Positions 12,101 to 23,261 of a stretch of DNA of 64,000 nucleotides are shown in pieces. The DNA lies in NCBI RefSeq assembly GCF_025766255.1, contig NW_026516669.1:682001-746000 (forward strand). Reading direction: 5' to 3'. Origin of the DNA: Zychaea mexicana (taxonomy: Eukaryota; Mucoromycota; Mucoromycetes; Mucorales; Lichtheimiaceae). The notes beneath the pieces were generated by a model. The model was not told where the DNA came from. It saw only the letters and a program-made list of their open reading frames with translations, and searched no databases. Both the position numbers and the translations under genes were made by a program. How positions within the stretch are numbered: position 1 is the first letter of the stretch; each line of letters starts with the position of its first letter.

Positions 12101-13586
12101 ACGAGTGCGATACTTTGACCGGGTCTCACCTCTGCAGAAAATCCCTTGAGCACCTGAATATCTGGTCTTGTTGGATAGCTGAAATCGACGTTACGGAACT
12201 CAATATGGCCAGATAGTTTGCCGTCTTTGATACCTCCTAACGCATCTGGATCAATGTCGGGGACCCTGTCGATTATAGCGAAAATACGGTAGCCAGCACC
12301 GCAGGCACTAGCTACAGCAGCCAGATTCATGGGCAGAGACAGCAGTGACATTGTACCCATGAGCATGGCAAAGAATGCAATCAAGACAATGTCGCCAGTG
12401 AGCGTGCCCTCGTCAACGAGCTTGCCGCCGTACCAGAACGATAATGCATATGTGCAGAACAGAACGAACATGAAGACACCTATCTGGATGCCCATAACGA
12501 CACCGCGTCTAGAGCCTGTGGCTTCGGCCTTGTCGAGCTCTTTATCATACCTCTCGGAGAAACGGCCTTGTAAGGAAAATGCATACACAGTACGGATACC
12601 AGCAAAGGCTTGTTCGGCGATCGATCCAGCTTGTGCATAGGAGTCCTGAGCGGTCTGCGTGAATTTTGAGTAGTAATAGCCCATGGCACCACCGACAATG
12701 CCCAGGATAGGGACGGTGGCGAGAATGATAACGGCAAGTTGCCAGCCTTTGACGAAAGCAATAACAAAGCCGGCAATGACTTGGGCGGTCATCTGGATGA
12801 CCATGCCCAGCTTTTCAGAAATACCCTCTTGGACCATCTGTGTGTCAGTAGCCAAGCGCGTCGTCAAAGAGCCTTCCTCGGCTTTATCAAACCCTAATTC
12901 ACACATCAAGTATATCATATTCATTAGCGCCAAAATCCTTTTATCATTTTACAAGGGAAACAAAGCACTTAATCAAACTCACAAGCCATGTCTTGACGTA
13001 GAATGGAGTGGACGTAGAGTTGGCGAATCCGTTTGGCCTGATTTTCGCCTGACAAGACCCAAAGCATGTGTGTGAAATACCCTCCCACAAGCATAGCGGT
13101 GCCAATGTATACGAAGATGAGAATCATATCAATCGTAGAATCAAGTAGCTGGGCAGGGTCTGTTATGGATGAGCCAAGGCCGGCAAGAAAGTCACCAAAG
13201 ATGATAATCTGCCAAGTTGTAAAAAGTATAGAGTTAGTGTTTGACAACCCAGCAGGTACCAACGGCAGTGTGGTTCGCATTAGCTGTGTTACCGAAACGG
13301 GCTGCAGCACACCAATGGCGGCAGAGCCAATGGATGCAAAGAAGACTGCAAGGAGGTCAAATGCAGAGGCGTATCGAAACAGCTGGTGAGGCTTCAGTGA
13401 AGGCTTCTTTTCTTTCTTTTCCTTCTTCTTCATTTCCTTGTCTTTGCCATTGCCGTCGTTGTGTGTTGAGTCTATTCTCTCGAGCTCCTGCTGTTTCATC
13501 TTCAGCTGCTGCACTTCCAGTTCAAGGAGCTTGTCCTCGACCAGATCGGATTGAGATGAAGGTGTACGGTCTTTGATATCAGTCAT
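9157..13586 (-). CDS. full-length ABCB/MDR-type ABC transporter
   Basis: Six exons: 12983-13586, 11707-12893, 10719-11613, 9575-10638, 9366-9488 and 9157-9285, about 1333 residues. Architecture is TMD-NBD-TMD-NBD. The N-terminal cytosolic stretch is Lys/Glu-rich. The canonical WFD turn is rebuilt across intron 1 (DMA-WFDKAEEG). NBD1 has Walker [10 protein letters not shown], signature LSGGQ and Walker B LLLDE split from ATSALD by intron 2. NBD2 has [14 protein letters not shown] and a [11 protein letters not shown] likewise split by intron 4. Both H-loops read IAHRLSTI. All ATPase residues are present, so both sites look competent. This is the P-glycoprotein/STE6 class; it may export hydrophobic compounds or a peptide, and the substrate cannot be read from sequence. 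The linker is acidic. Confidence 0.93.
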
Positions 13587-14054
13587 CGTAGAGTGATGAT
13601 GACAAAGATGACGCTATTAGGATGGAGTATGTAATTAAGAGGATCAAAGAAGGAGAAAGTAAGGGTACACGGAAGAGAGAGTGTCAGACAGCGAAAGTGT
13701 GTCTTGCTTTTAAAGAATTTCTTCGCCGCAGCACAGAAAGCTTAGAAGGGTAAGGGGACGGTCAAATGGTTGACACACGCACGCGCTTCCCTTTCAAGAT
13801 TGGATCATTTCAGACTGTGTGGGTATGCGGTGTACAGGACAAAGGAGACGTCCTTAACGCGTCTTCCCACCCATACTGCATATGCAGTAACTGTTGTTGT
13901 TCGCATATAATGACCGTCGCAGCATTCCTTTGTTTACATTCTCTTCTTGACCTGTACGATGTCTGTTTTTTTCACGAACTTTTTTAATCCACTCACGCCT
14001 TTTGTTATTGTTTTGTAATTCAAGTGGAAAACTAATTTTGTTTGGATTGTTCAT

Positions 14055-14150
14055 TGGCCGGACGTGTCGCCGGCCCCGAAGAGCGTCTGCTAGCGTCCCG
14101 TTCCGTGTGATTCATCGCTTTTGCGTCACCTGAGGCGACGCTTCCGGCCA
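14055..14150. repeat. GC-rich imperfect inverted repeat
   Basis: Arms 14055-14070 (TGGCCGGACGTGTCGC) and 14135-14150 (GCGACGCTTCCGGCCA) pair at 13 of 16 positions around a 64-bp loop, in an otherwise AT-rich region about 0.5 kb upstream of the ABC transporter start. It could be a small foldback element or a regulatory dyad. Confidence 0.5.
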
Positions 14151-14914
14151 CCCCAGGTTTGAATGGAAGCGTAGTTCTATTTTGCTGAAAGTGTGATCCA
14201 GATCAGACGTGGTGCTTCCTTTGTCATTTCCTGATAAGCGCTTTGAGTCATAGTTAAGACGCCTAGTTCATGTGGCGGGAGATCATCCCCTGTTGCTCTT
14301 CACGTAATCTATCGCATAGCTTTCGTCTGGAAGTGTGGCATATTTTTCGTTTTTTATAAAACGGAATCTGAATCTTGCGGCGACCTATCCGCCACACAGC
14401 CTCTCTTTTCCCAATTAAGGCAGCAGGCGTGGCTTGTACTACCTGTCTTAATGTAGCACTTGTTCGGCTAGAAGTGCCGATGACGCTTGCAATCCAGCAA
14501 TGTTTCGTTATCAACCTTTTGATGCTTTCTTTTGTTCAAGCGTTACTTGGCATTACAAGAAAGATTTACTTGGTTGGTATTCACAAGTGAATTTAAACCT
14601 CAAGCCGGTTTATACACTGCAATAAAAAGGGATGTTTCCTGCATTGTTCTCCTTTTGATCAGCCCTCTTTTTGTGTTATGTACTGTTGCTGCTGTCTTTT
14701 ATGTTTTCGATTCTACTAGCTTCTATAAACACTTGAGCTTTATCACTATAAATAAAGAGCATCATCTAATAACATAATCGCTAAGATTGGTAACAAGTTC
14801 AGAGGAGCGACACCCTGGGTTCAGTAACACTTGCTAGGAGAAAATCAAGGAGCCGATCGACGTACATATCCTTTAAGTCTATCCAAAACGGTAGCATAGC
14901 TAAAATTCAATCAA

Positions 14915-14938
14915 ATATATATATATATATATATATAT
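14915..14938. repeat. AT dinucleotide microsatellite
   Basis: An uninterrupted run of about 12 AT units. Similar short AT-rich runs follow at about 14969-14980. Confidence 0.85.
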
Positions 14939-15719
14939 TATATCTCCTGACAAGTAGATGATTATCATCAAATATATATTTATTGCGTCTGTTGTCATCT
15001 AATCAAATACATCAACGCTACGATGAAACAGCAGCGATAGAGTACTGGTATGTACTTTTTAGAGATAGTAAGGAGAAATCAAAGGTTAAAATCGGGGGTT
15101 GGTTTAAAATTTTCATGCAAGCATAATGGCGTTCAAAGTAAAGGAAGGCTTCCTGTAGTGATCATCATTCCCGATATTAGAAAAATCTGACCAGGATAAA
15201 GCAATAATGTGCTACACTGCGGACCGCGCTGCAATATTACTGAATAACGACTCTTGCTGTTTATACGCAAAAGACATCAATAACAAGAGGTATCTCAAAG
15301 CAGGGTATAAACTGCCATCTCGATCACTTGTCCATCTTGACCGTGAGTGTTTAGTTGATAGGGATGTCAAATCCCGCAAGACTCCTCAGTTTTGTACAGT
15401 ATGTACACGTTTAATCCCTTGCTCACATCACTTGTGAGAATCTTTTAACACAAAAAAGATTATTGGGGTCACATTAATTAAGCTATATTAATTCAAGAGC
15501 CTCTAGATGGCTATGGCAAATTTTGTGCATGACACATTTGCTCAGCAAAGGATCTAACATCAATTGCTTTATGGCATCATCTTCTACATGATCTTTTACT
15601 AATATACTTTTGAGTTTCTGTCCACTAAAATTTTAATCGCTCCAGATAGAGGAGAGCGGTCATCATCACACTTAATTGTATTCTTTTACAATATGCACCA
15701 ACCGGAGTCAATATGCATA

Positions 15720-16164
15720 TTATGTTCCTAAATTTGGTCCAAGTTGAGTCGACCGGCAGATAGATTTTATAGCCGTTTCAAAGCCGTAATTTGATATGGT
15801 TTCGTGATTTTCGTTAAAGGTGAGCTGTTTGGCAATAGCTTCAGGTGAAAGCTGAGTGTGCATTTCCTTAAGGATCGAAAGAGCGATACGCGAAGCGGCC
15901 TTGATAGTTGACAACAGTGGCTAGGCGCGTGGAATAATCACCTTGCTGGTAACTAGGCTCATTGACGAAGGGAAACTGGCTCACTTCGAGGTGACGGTAA
16001 AATTGGTTAGCCATACGAAGCGTACGCTCTGGGATGCTCTTTATGTCGACAAATTCACCTCAAGAAAGCTGGGCCCAGACTTGCATAAAATCAAGGTAGC
16101 TATGTAGATCCGCGATACGATGAGTTACAGAAGCGGCAACCACAAGGGTGCCATAAGAGAACTA
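15720..16164 (-). pseudogene. decayed HXXXD-type acyltransferase fragment
   Basis: Read on the minus strand from 16164, the translation runs FSYGTLVVAASVTHRIAD and on to a WAQLS block. This is the H-x-x-x-D active-site region of the PF02458-type (BAHD/trichothecene) acyltransferases; HRIAD is encoded at 16108-16122. The frame is broken by a TGA at 16060-16062 (WAQLS-stop-GEF, where family members have an Arg). A frameshift near 15915 then moves the reading into a further 64 codons ending at 15720. Both ends of the gene are missing. Two independent lesions plus truncation indicate a pseudogene rather than an intron-containing gene. Confidence 0.6.
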
Positions 16165-16296
16165 TGATTTTGCTCTTGGCAATAAAGCTTGAAAATAACG
16201 TACTGTAGTTCCATTCACTGTAATGTGACAATGAGTATAGTCTTATATGTTAACGTGTTCCTTCTTTTACTTTAATTGTTCTAACCACAAATACTG

Positions 16297-16487
16297 TACA
16301 GTACCCGCTCGTTAAACCGATCACCTCTGTTTTTCGAGAAAGTGATCGGTTTAACGAATGATCGGTTTATAGATTGAGGGTCCACTATATGACATACATA
16401 CTGCCTACCAAGCTGGTATTTTGGGGAAGTGATTGGTTTAACGAAATATCGGTTCAAAGGAGATCGGTTTAACGAGCGGGTACTGTA
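16297..16487. mobile_element. pogo/Tc1-like MITE with perfect TIRs
   Basis: A 187-bp element (16299-16485) is flanked by TA dinucleotides. It has perfect 24-bp terminal inverted repeats, 16299-16322 and 16462-16485, beginning CAGTACCCGCTCGTTAAACC. Inside are further copies of the motif ATCGGTTTAACGA or close variants. The CAG terminus and TA target duplication are typical of pogo/Tigger-class Tc1-mariner elements. There is no room for a transposase, so it is a non-autonomous element. Identical termini suggest fairly recent activity. Confidence 0.8.
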
Positions 16488-16949
16488 TGCTCGATCGCGA
16501 TGGTGACGAACTAATACCTCGTGGCAACAATTCTTCCATGGTACGGATAGGCTTTAATTTCAGAGGGAATTTATTGACGTTTTCTGCTATCTATATCAAT
16601 GTACGAGCCATCACCATCGTCATCGCTGTGGTGTACGGTGCCCATCTACGGAAGTTAGACTTGAAGTGCTTCAGCTAGAGAATCTTTGAATATGCTAATA
16701 AATGCATAAATGCGGCTCGGAAAAAAGTGGAAGTACCAGTAAAGGGGCAATTGGACCAATACAAAAACAATTATCTGTCAGTAATAGTGGAATCCAGGAA
16801 GGAGGAACTTTTAGTCCATGCTTAATAGTCGGGTCTTATCATATATACAGATGTTGTGGTATTGTTACCCTGAGAACCACCTATAACAAATATACCAAAC
16901 ATACAAAAGAAGCACACACCAAGCGGCATATCAGAATACAATACATAAC

Positions 16950-17164
16950 TACCGCAGCAACCGCAGCAACTCTACAGCTCTCCCGCACCCCCCAAATTAT
17001 CAGAAGGAACAAACGGATTTTTTACCCTGTAAAGATTCGATGAACAGCTTGTTGAATAAGAGCATTACCGCAGCATCCGCAGTAACAACAACTACCGCAG
17101 CATCCGCAGTAACAGCAAGCTACCGCAGCATTGGCGTTGCGCAGCAACCGCAGCAACCGCAGCA
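16950..17164. repeat. CCGCAG-rich short tandem repeat region
   Basis: Clusters of ACCGCAGCA(A/T) and CCGCAG(C/T)AAC units at 16950-16970 and 17066-17164, including two copies of a unit beginning TACCGCAGCATCCGCAGTAAC. It is probably non-coding, since no frame is open throughout. Confidence 0.6.
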
Positions 17165-17363
17165 TGAATTATCTTAGACATTATTTAATAACCAGAAAGA
17201 TATAAATACCCCATCGAATAAAGACATTGAATTTTTACCTCCCACTTTTGACTTAACTTTTCAAGTGTTGTTTTCAATCACTCAAGACTAAACACGGCTT
17301 GTTTTATTTTACATTTTGTTTATTGCTCATAACTGAAGCCAAATAAACTCTTCTAGTAAGACC

Positions 17364-17476
17364 AGACGTAATATTCCTGCTCTTATTTCTCATTTACTTG
17401 GACAGACGTAACATTCTTGATCCTTATTTCTCATTCAACTTGGACAGATGTAACATTCCTGATCCTTATTTCTACT
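17364..17476. repeat. three direct repeats of about 41 bp
   Basis: Three imperfect copies start at about 17364, 17404 and 17446. Each runs AGACGTAACATTCCTGATCC (with changes) and then TTATTTCTCATT..ACTTGGAC. No gene is evident in or beside them. Confidence 0.65.
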
Positions 17477-18169
17477 CACTGAGCTTAATCAAGACATCAG
17501 CTCATTACTATTTACAACCTTGAACATAACCCATACACATTTTTACTTACTTTACACTCATATCACTTCACAACTCGTCTGTAATAAACGATATTATTAC
17601 TGGTGCTCACTACATAACATACACATAAACCGTTACGTAACTACCTGGCATGCCCCAAACTCAGCGTAACAGTATCATAGCAGCGGTCATGTAGGTCTCC
17701 GCTGCTCTCTTTAAAGTGTATGTAAAAGAGCATTTTACTTGTTTATATATGTTTTTTCATGCATCTTCATGTGACATTACTGAATAACGAACTTGCGTTC
17801 TTATGTAAGCATAGCATTTGTTTCTTATGTATTATACGACTTGATAAAAAGCAGCTGTATACGCTTTGTGCCAACGTTACTATATATCTCATTGAAAAGT
17901 GACAAAAAGAAGAGACCTTGTTAATGCATTATGTATGTCTCAGTTTCCATTGCTTATTTTTTGCTCGTTATGTAGTAAACCGAATCCCAATTATACGATA
18001 TATGCACCGGTCTGAAGCATACTTTGTGTACAACCTAAAACGTGAAGCGATGACAGTTGTAAAGTATGATACATCTCCTTTTAATATAACTGTAAGTCTA
18101 TGGCAACTTACTGAGCACTTCCGGGTTTCCCAGAGCCAATCAGCTTATTGTTAAGTTACATGATTTTTA

Positions 18170-19902
18170 GGGCGTTCTGTACGAAGTTAGCGACGACGTC
18201 AGTCGGAGCGTGAAACGCCCTATTACATACATGCTGTCCGTTTCCTGTCACGCTTGTGTATCTTGTAACGCTTGTTGCCATGGTGTTGTAGGCCAGATCG
18301 TGTGTCGGAGAACAGAATAGAACTCAACAAGAACAAATGCAGAGAAAACGAAGAACGAAGTAGAGGGGTGTAGGGTGATGTAGCTCTTTTAGAATCTGGG
18401 GTATTGATGATAAGTGGGTTATTAAAGTCCAAAACGACCCTCTAATCCCCTCTAGAAAAGCTCAAAAAAAACAAAAAACAAAACAAAACTCAAGAAAAGG
18501 GGAAGAACTCTCTTGTTTATTGTATTGTGGGAGAAAGTGGTACATATGGCTGGGCTGGACAATGCATCGCCTACGTCACTAGGCTATTTCTGCCTCACAA
18601 CAATGGTAACCGGTAAAACGTCAACCCGGTTTCCGCCCCTCACTTTCTCGATAACGTACTTTCGGTTTCCTTTGCTACTGTTCCACTGCCAAATGAGACC
18701 AAATTTTCGTTTTCCGTTCTATCACAATATCAAGCGCTGGCACATATATGTCGTTATTAGATCATCGTTCACCCTAATGGTTCCGTTTCTCTCGCTGAAC
18801 TTCTTCCAATCAAAATTACAGTTAACTGATACGTTACCACATCTACACTAGTTAGTCCCATCAACAAATTTTCACTTCATGCGTGCTTATCGTTGTTTCA
18901 ACCAAATCAATTTACAGCTCCAATAGTACACCATTCATGTAAATATTCTCTCACTAAAAACCCATGTCGTTTCTATCTCTTCAATCTTCCCAATCATCAT
19001 GAAAACGATGCAAAACCGTTCAACAGAATATCTATTAAAGTTCGACTTCCTACTGGTTTTACATTCCATCTGCCTTCTTCCTCTTTCTCATTCTGCAATA
19101 TTCCCGAAAATACGCTTTAGCAGACATAAGAACCCTAATTACCCAGTGGTAAAGGATTATTGCCCTTAACGACTTGTGCAAAACCCATCTTTAACTTTCT
19201 TTACATAGGACGACTTTCCACCTTCCAAACAAAGAGTCAACTTCAAAGACCCACTTGTAAATCGCTATTTCTTTGCATAACTCTCACAGTCTAAGTGTTT
19301 TCTTACCGTGCCTTACGCCTACGCAACGATCCTTACTGCATCAAAAAGCTTTCGCCCTACTTTGTCCTGGAGTGACTTACAACTATTGGTCCACCAAGAT
19401 GAGCACAGTGGCTTTTGGACCTCTTTTTTCAAAGGTATAACACATAGGACAATTGATGTTGCCAATATAGCACCACTTTTTCATCCGCACTAGACGCAAA
19501 CACCTCCACCAACACCACTCCGTTTCAACCTCAACATATTCCACCATCACCACAGCCATCACCACGGACTGGCAACAAGGCTGTCCTAACAAGATCCCCG
19601 TCACCTCCTCCGACACACAGTGCCGGCGTTCAAGTGAACTTGCATCGCATCACACAGTCGCAAAAACATTGTGCCCGCCGTTTACTGGAACATCCTCAGC
19701 GAATAATTTCAACTTTAATACCATCCAACGATCCCCTTCTTCTCCATACGTTTTCCTTCACCATAAGTACACCGCAGTCGATCCTTTTAAAGATCACATA
19801 TCTCAATTCATAGACAGCTTTCATATCGAACATTAATCCCTTCACACTCGATTCAATCTCTTCTTTTTTCGTTAATAAATTCTTTGCGCGTACAGAACGC
19901 CC
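18170..19902. repeat. inverted 14-bp repeat pair spanning 1.7 kb
   Basis: GGGCGTTCTGTACG at 18170-18183 recurs as its reverse complement at 19889-19902. The left copy is also part of a local hairpin, TAGGGCGTT (18168-18176) with AACGCCCTA (18214-18222). No target-site duplication is obvious. The enclosed sequence holds coding-like plus-strand frames, including an open frame at about 19460-19811 rich in Ser/Pro/Gln/Thr without an ATG. It could be a degenerate transposon or a coincidental pair. Confidence 0.35.
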
Positions 19903-21459
19903 CATTCCTGATCCAACGCGTGTTCGGAAGCTGATTTTTTTATATGTAATTGAGGGTGTCGCAAATAAAAACAAATTTCGGATTGTATCTACCAGCATAA
20001 AATGACAAATATAATAATCAAGGAATTCACAAGCGAGCTGAATTTTTGAGCGATTTTGGGGTGAGTGCCTTAACCTATATACCTCACGAATAACAGCAAT
20101 TAGTAGATATAAAGAAAATGTATAGCTACTAGTAGAGTTGCAGGATGAAAGTTTTGCATGTAATGTACGCGGAATGGGTGATGTAATTGGACTACTTAGA
20201 AGAATGAACTGGTAGACCGAAATGGCCGTTCCTCTGAGCGTTCTTCTGTATATACATTAACCAAAAAATCTGACTTGCACGTATCAGTGGCTCATACAGA
20301 TGCAGATATGCACTAGAAGTTCATATGGTTGAAGTACTCGTCGTATTTTTTTATTAGCTATGATAAAACAGCGATTGTTGGTAGCACACCATCAAATGTA
20401 CCACATTTCACAATATGTAAGATTTAAGTATTTTTTCCGCTTGATTTTTCTTTGACGCATTTACCTCGGCTTACACTGGAGCGTGAGAACAAGTTGTCAA
20501 TTTGCATTGAGTGCCCTACTGGAGGAAGTAAGATATCTTATACTACCCAAATCGTACTATACACAGTTTTCGCTTTCTATTATAAAATAAATAGCGCATC
20601 ACGAAGATGTAAAAACTGGGTGCTTGTAAATATGACGAGATTAACTCTTGAGAGAAATTTATGTACAGTACAATGTATAAGCATCAGAAGAGTATCAGTA
20701 CATTTATTGCAAGACGCTATCTCTGTGAGCCTGCTTTATGGTTTACTTGGCGACTTATCCGGGAATTCTCAAAAAATCATGGACATACGAGGGTAACAGC
20801 AAAAGAAAAGATCCGGTTTTTGTACGTAACACATTTATTCGTTCAGAGTTAGGTCTGCTCCACCGTACTTTACTATATAAGACTATTTGGAGACATGAAG
20901 AAGGGCAAGAAGCATTAAACGCAATGCCCAAAATCTTAAGCAACTCTCTTCAAGAAGCCAAAAACATGACATCTTATATGATATATCACTATAAAAAATA
21001 GGCAGACTAGTGTATACAGTTAGATGAAAAGTATCATATATTTTTTATATACAGTACTGCTCGGTGAATACCAACTGTAACACCAACGCAGACACAAAGT
21101 TAGCGGGGAGGCTTCTGCTAGGCAACTCTGTATGAATGCTTTGCGGAAAATTATATCGTAACACACACAAGCGGATGTAGTAAATACGGGGCCCCATATG
21201 GTACAGCTATATATATTGTGCTCTCCAGATCGCAACTATGATCGGTATATTAGTTTATAATATGTCATTAGCATTAGCATTATGAATTTTTGATATTTTG
21301 GTGTTATATAAGAACTTCGTATATAAGAGAAAGACAAATAATTACCCAGTAAGTCTTTTATGATGGATTGAGCCTTCAAAGAAGCCGTTGTACCAGCTTA
21401 TTAAACGTAGTTACATAATAACGGATTATTTATTAAAATAATTCGCAGAATAATTTACT

Positions 21460-21494
21460 CCGGGGAACACGCACCATCATTCTGCGATCCCCAG
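21460..21494. promoter_or_regulatory. putative CreA/Mig1 site pair upstream of GH43
   Basis: Two matches to the carbon-catabolite repressor consensus SYGGRG: CCGGGG at 21460-21465 and CTGGGG (minus strand) at 21489-21494. A perfect 9-bp inverted repeat overlaps them, TCGCAGAAT at 21443-21451 with ATTCTGCGA at 21479-21487. The position, about 350-380 bp before the arabinanase ATG, suits glucose repression of a plant-polysaccharide hydrolase. This is motif-level evidence only. Confidence 0.35.
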
Positions 21495-21760
21495 GTACAC
21501 AACAGCACACACAACAACCATTACCTACGATATAGGTACCGGAGAAATATGCCCCTTTAAGAATCTCTCCGTGACAAAAAAGTCATTTTTTTTTCTCATG
21601 ACAAAAGAGACGAGGCAACATGATAGAGCGAAAGAAAACTAGGCGATGACAACAGCAACTAGCGGCATAATCCGAGACCACTATTACACTTTAGAAAAAA
21701 AAAAGTATCGAGAACAAGCGACCACACAACCCGCGGCAACTCCCGACCTTCTCATATGCA

Positions 21761-21768
21761 TATATAAA
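21761..21768 (+). promoter_or_regulatory. TATA box of the GH43 gene
   Basis: TATATAAA lies 75 bp before the arabinanase ATG, a fitting distance for a fungal core promoter. Confidence 0.55.
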
Positions 21769-21843
21769 TGGGTGTGTCTTTTTCGACCAACTTACTTTTT
21801 TTTCTTCGTCATCGCCTTTTAATAACACACGACAAAAAAAATC

Positions 21844-23132
21844 ATGCATCTCGGCAAGTCGTCTTTGTTATTGCTATCCACCGTCTTTGCCAAGTCGGCC
21901 TTGGGCGCGTTCTGGAATATGACTGGGTACACCTACTGCCATGATCCAGTGGTCTATGAGGAAGAAGGAAGATGGTACGGTTTCTGTACAGGCGATGGTA
22001 AGTATAGTTTGTTTGCTTAGCATTATTTATATAAATATCAAACATAAAGTGGACAGGGAACTGTTAGAACATTGGTTGATGGCGACTAACCAGCAAAAAC
22101 ACTTAGGTATCCAAATTTTGAAGAGTGAAGATGGTGGTAAAGAATGGGAACTTGCTGGTCAAGTCTTTGACGAACCACTCAAGATTTGGGCCGAAAATGT
22201 CCCCCCTCATCGAGGTAAACGAATGTATTCTTTTATATGGATATTTGCAATATCAACTTTTCAAAAATACGATCATTAAAACTGGATACGATTGCAAATG
22301 ACTTTAGGTTTGAACGTATGGGCACCCGATATCGAGTACTATAACGGTCGTGTTTGGTTGTATTACTCGATTAGTACATTCAATTCAGGTACCTCTTCTC
22401 CTGATTGATCTCTATGTATGCCACGTACCCTTCTAACACGGCGCGCCTAAAATTTAGGTACCAGCGCTATGTTTTTGGCAAGCGCAGACAGCGTTGGAAC
22501 AGGCTCTTGGCGTGACGATGGCGTAATCCTCACGTCCTCTGATGATGAATACAATGCCATCGATCCCAACTTGGTGATTGACAAGAGCGGTGACCCTTGG
22601 TTGTCTTGGGGCTCGCACTGGGGTGGTCTCATGATTGCTCGTGTCGACCCTGAAACCATGCACATCACTGGCGAACACACTGTTATTACTCGCCGTTCTG
22701 GCATTGAAAACCCCATTGAGGCACCTTCTCTTATTTATAACAAGGAGCACGACTACTATTACTTGTTTGCATCAATTGATTATTGCTGTGTGGTATGTTT
22801 TAATTGTTCATCGAGGAAGCACGGGACCAAGAAAGTTCTTTCTAACTGAAATTTATATTATGTAGGGTCTTGACAGCACTTACAAGATGATTGTCAGCCG
22901 ATCCAAGGATATCACCGGCCCATACTTGGATAAGGAAGGCAACCCTGTCATTGATTCAAAGAATGGCGGCAGTATCTTTGATACTGGCAATGAGAGATAC
23001 GTCGCGGTGGGCCATCAGGATGTGGATGACAAGGTTATTGCCCGTCATGGCTATGATGCAGAAGAGAACGGCGCATCCAAGCTTCTTATTAATGACTTGT
23101 TATTCGACGAGGATGGCTGGCCCACTTATTAA
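21844..23132 (+). CDS. secreted GH43 arabinan endo-1,5-alpha-L-arabinosidase
   Basis: Exons 21844-21997, 22107-22214, 22308-22388, 22458-22792 and 22866-23132 encode 314 residues. A signal peptide (about residues 1-21) precedes a five-bladed beta-propeller domain of family GH43. Family catalytic residues are visible: Asp34 in CHDP (base), Asp150 in AIDPN (pKa modulator) and Glu202 in IEAPSL (acid). NVWAPDI, SWGSHWGG and the Cys-Cys/STYK block match arabinanases. The length equals that of single-domain arabinanases, with no binding module. The enzyme would cut alpha-1,5-linked arabinan of plant pectin outside the cell. It sits alone at the edge of the repeat-rich island, with CreA-like sites and a TATA box upstream. 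Confidence 0.92.
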
Positions 23133-23261
23133 GTAAAATAGTAGTAAAAACAGCAGTAGCAGCAGTAATATGTAGCAGAAGTAGTAGAAAGTTGAAAGAC
23201 AAAGTGTAGTATTATTTACAATGATGTAGTTCTTATATATATATACATACAACAGCCCCTA

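Larger units (their letters stand above)
13587..21843. other. 8.2-kb gene-poor, repeat-rich island
   Basis: Between the divergently transcribed ABC transporter and the GH43 arabinanase. AT-rich, without a confident intact gene. It contains inverted repeats, an AT microsatellite, an acyltransferase pseudogene, a pogo-like MITE, two tandem-repeat patches and a 14-bp inverted-repeat pair 1.7 kb apart, all listed separately. Scattered short ORFs (for example 15207-15437, 16702-17043, 18513-18851, 18893-19120, 20452-21001) show no recognised domain. A TTTAAAAG box on the minus strand near 13706-13713 may serve the transporter promoter. Confidence 0.6.

Noticed and set aside
18168..18222. hairpin as a tRNA or transcription terminator
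   Set aside because: The 9-bp stem with a 37-nt loop has no tRNA arms or GTTCGA box, and intrinsic terminators of this kind are not used by RNA polymerase II.
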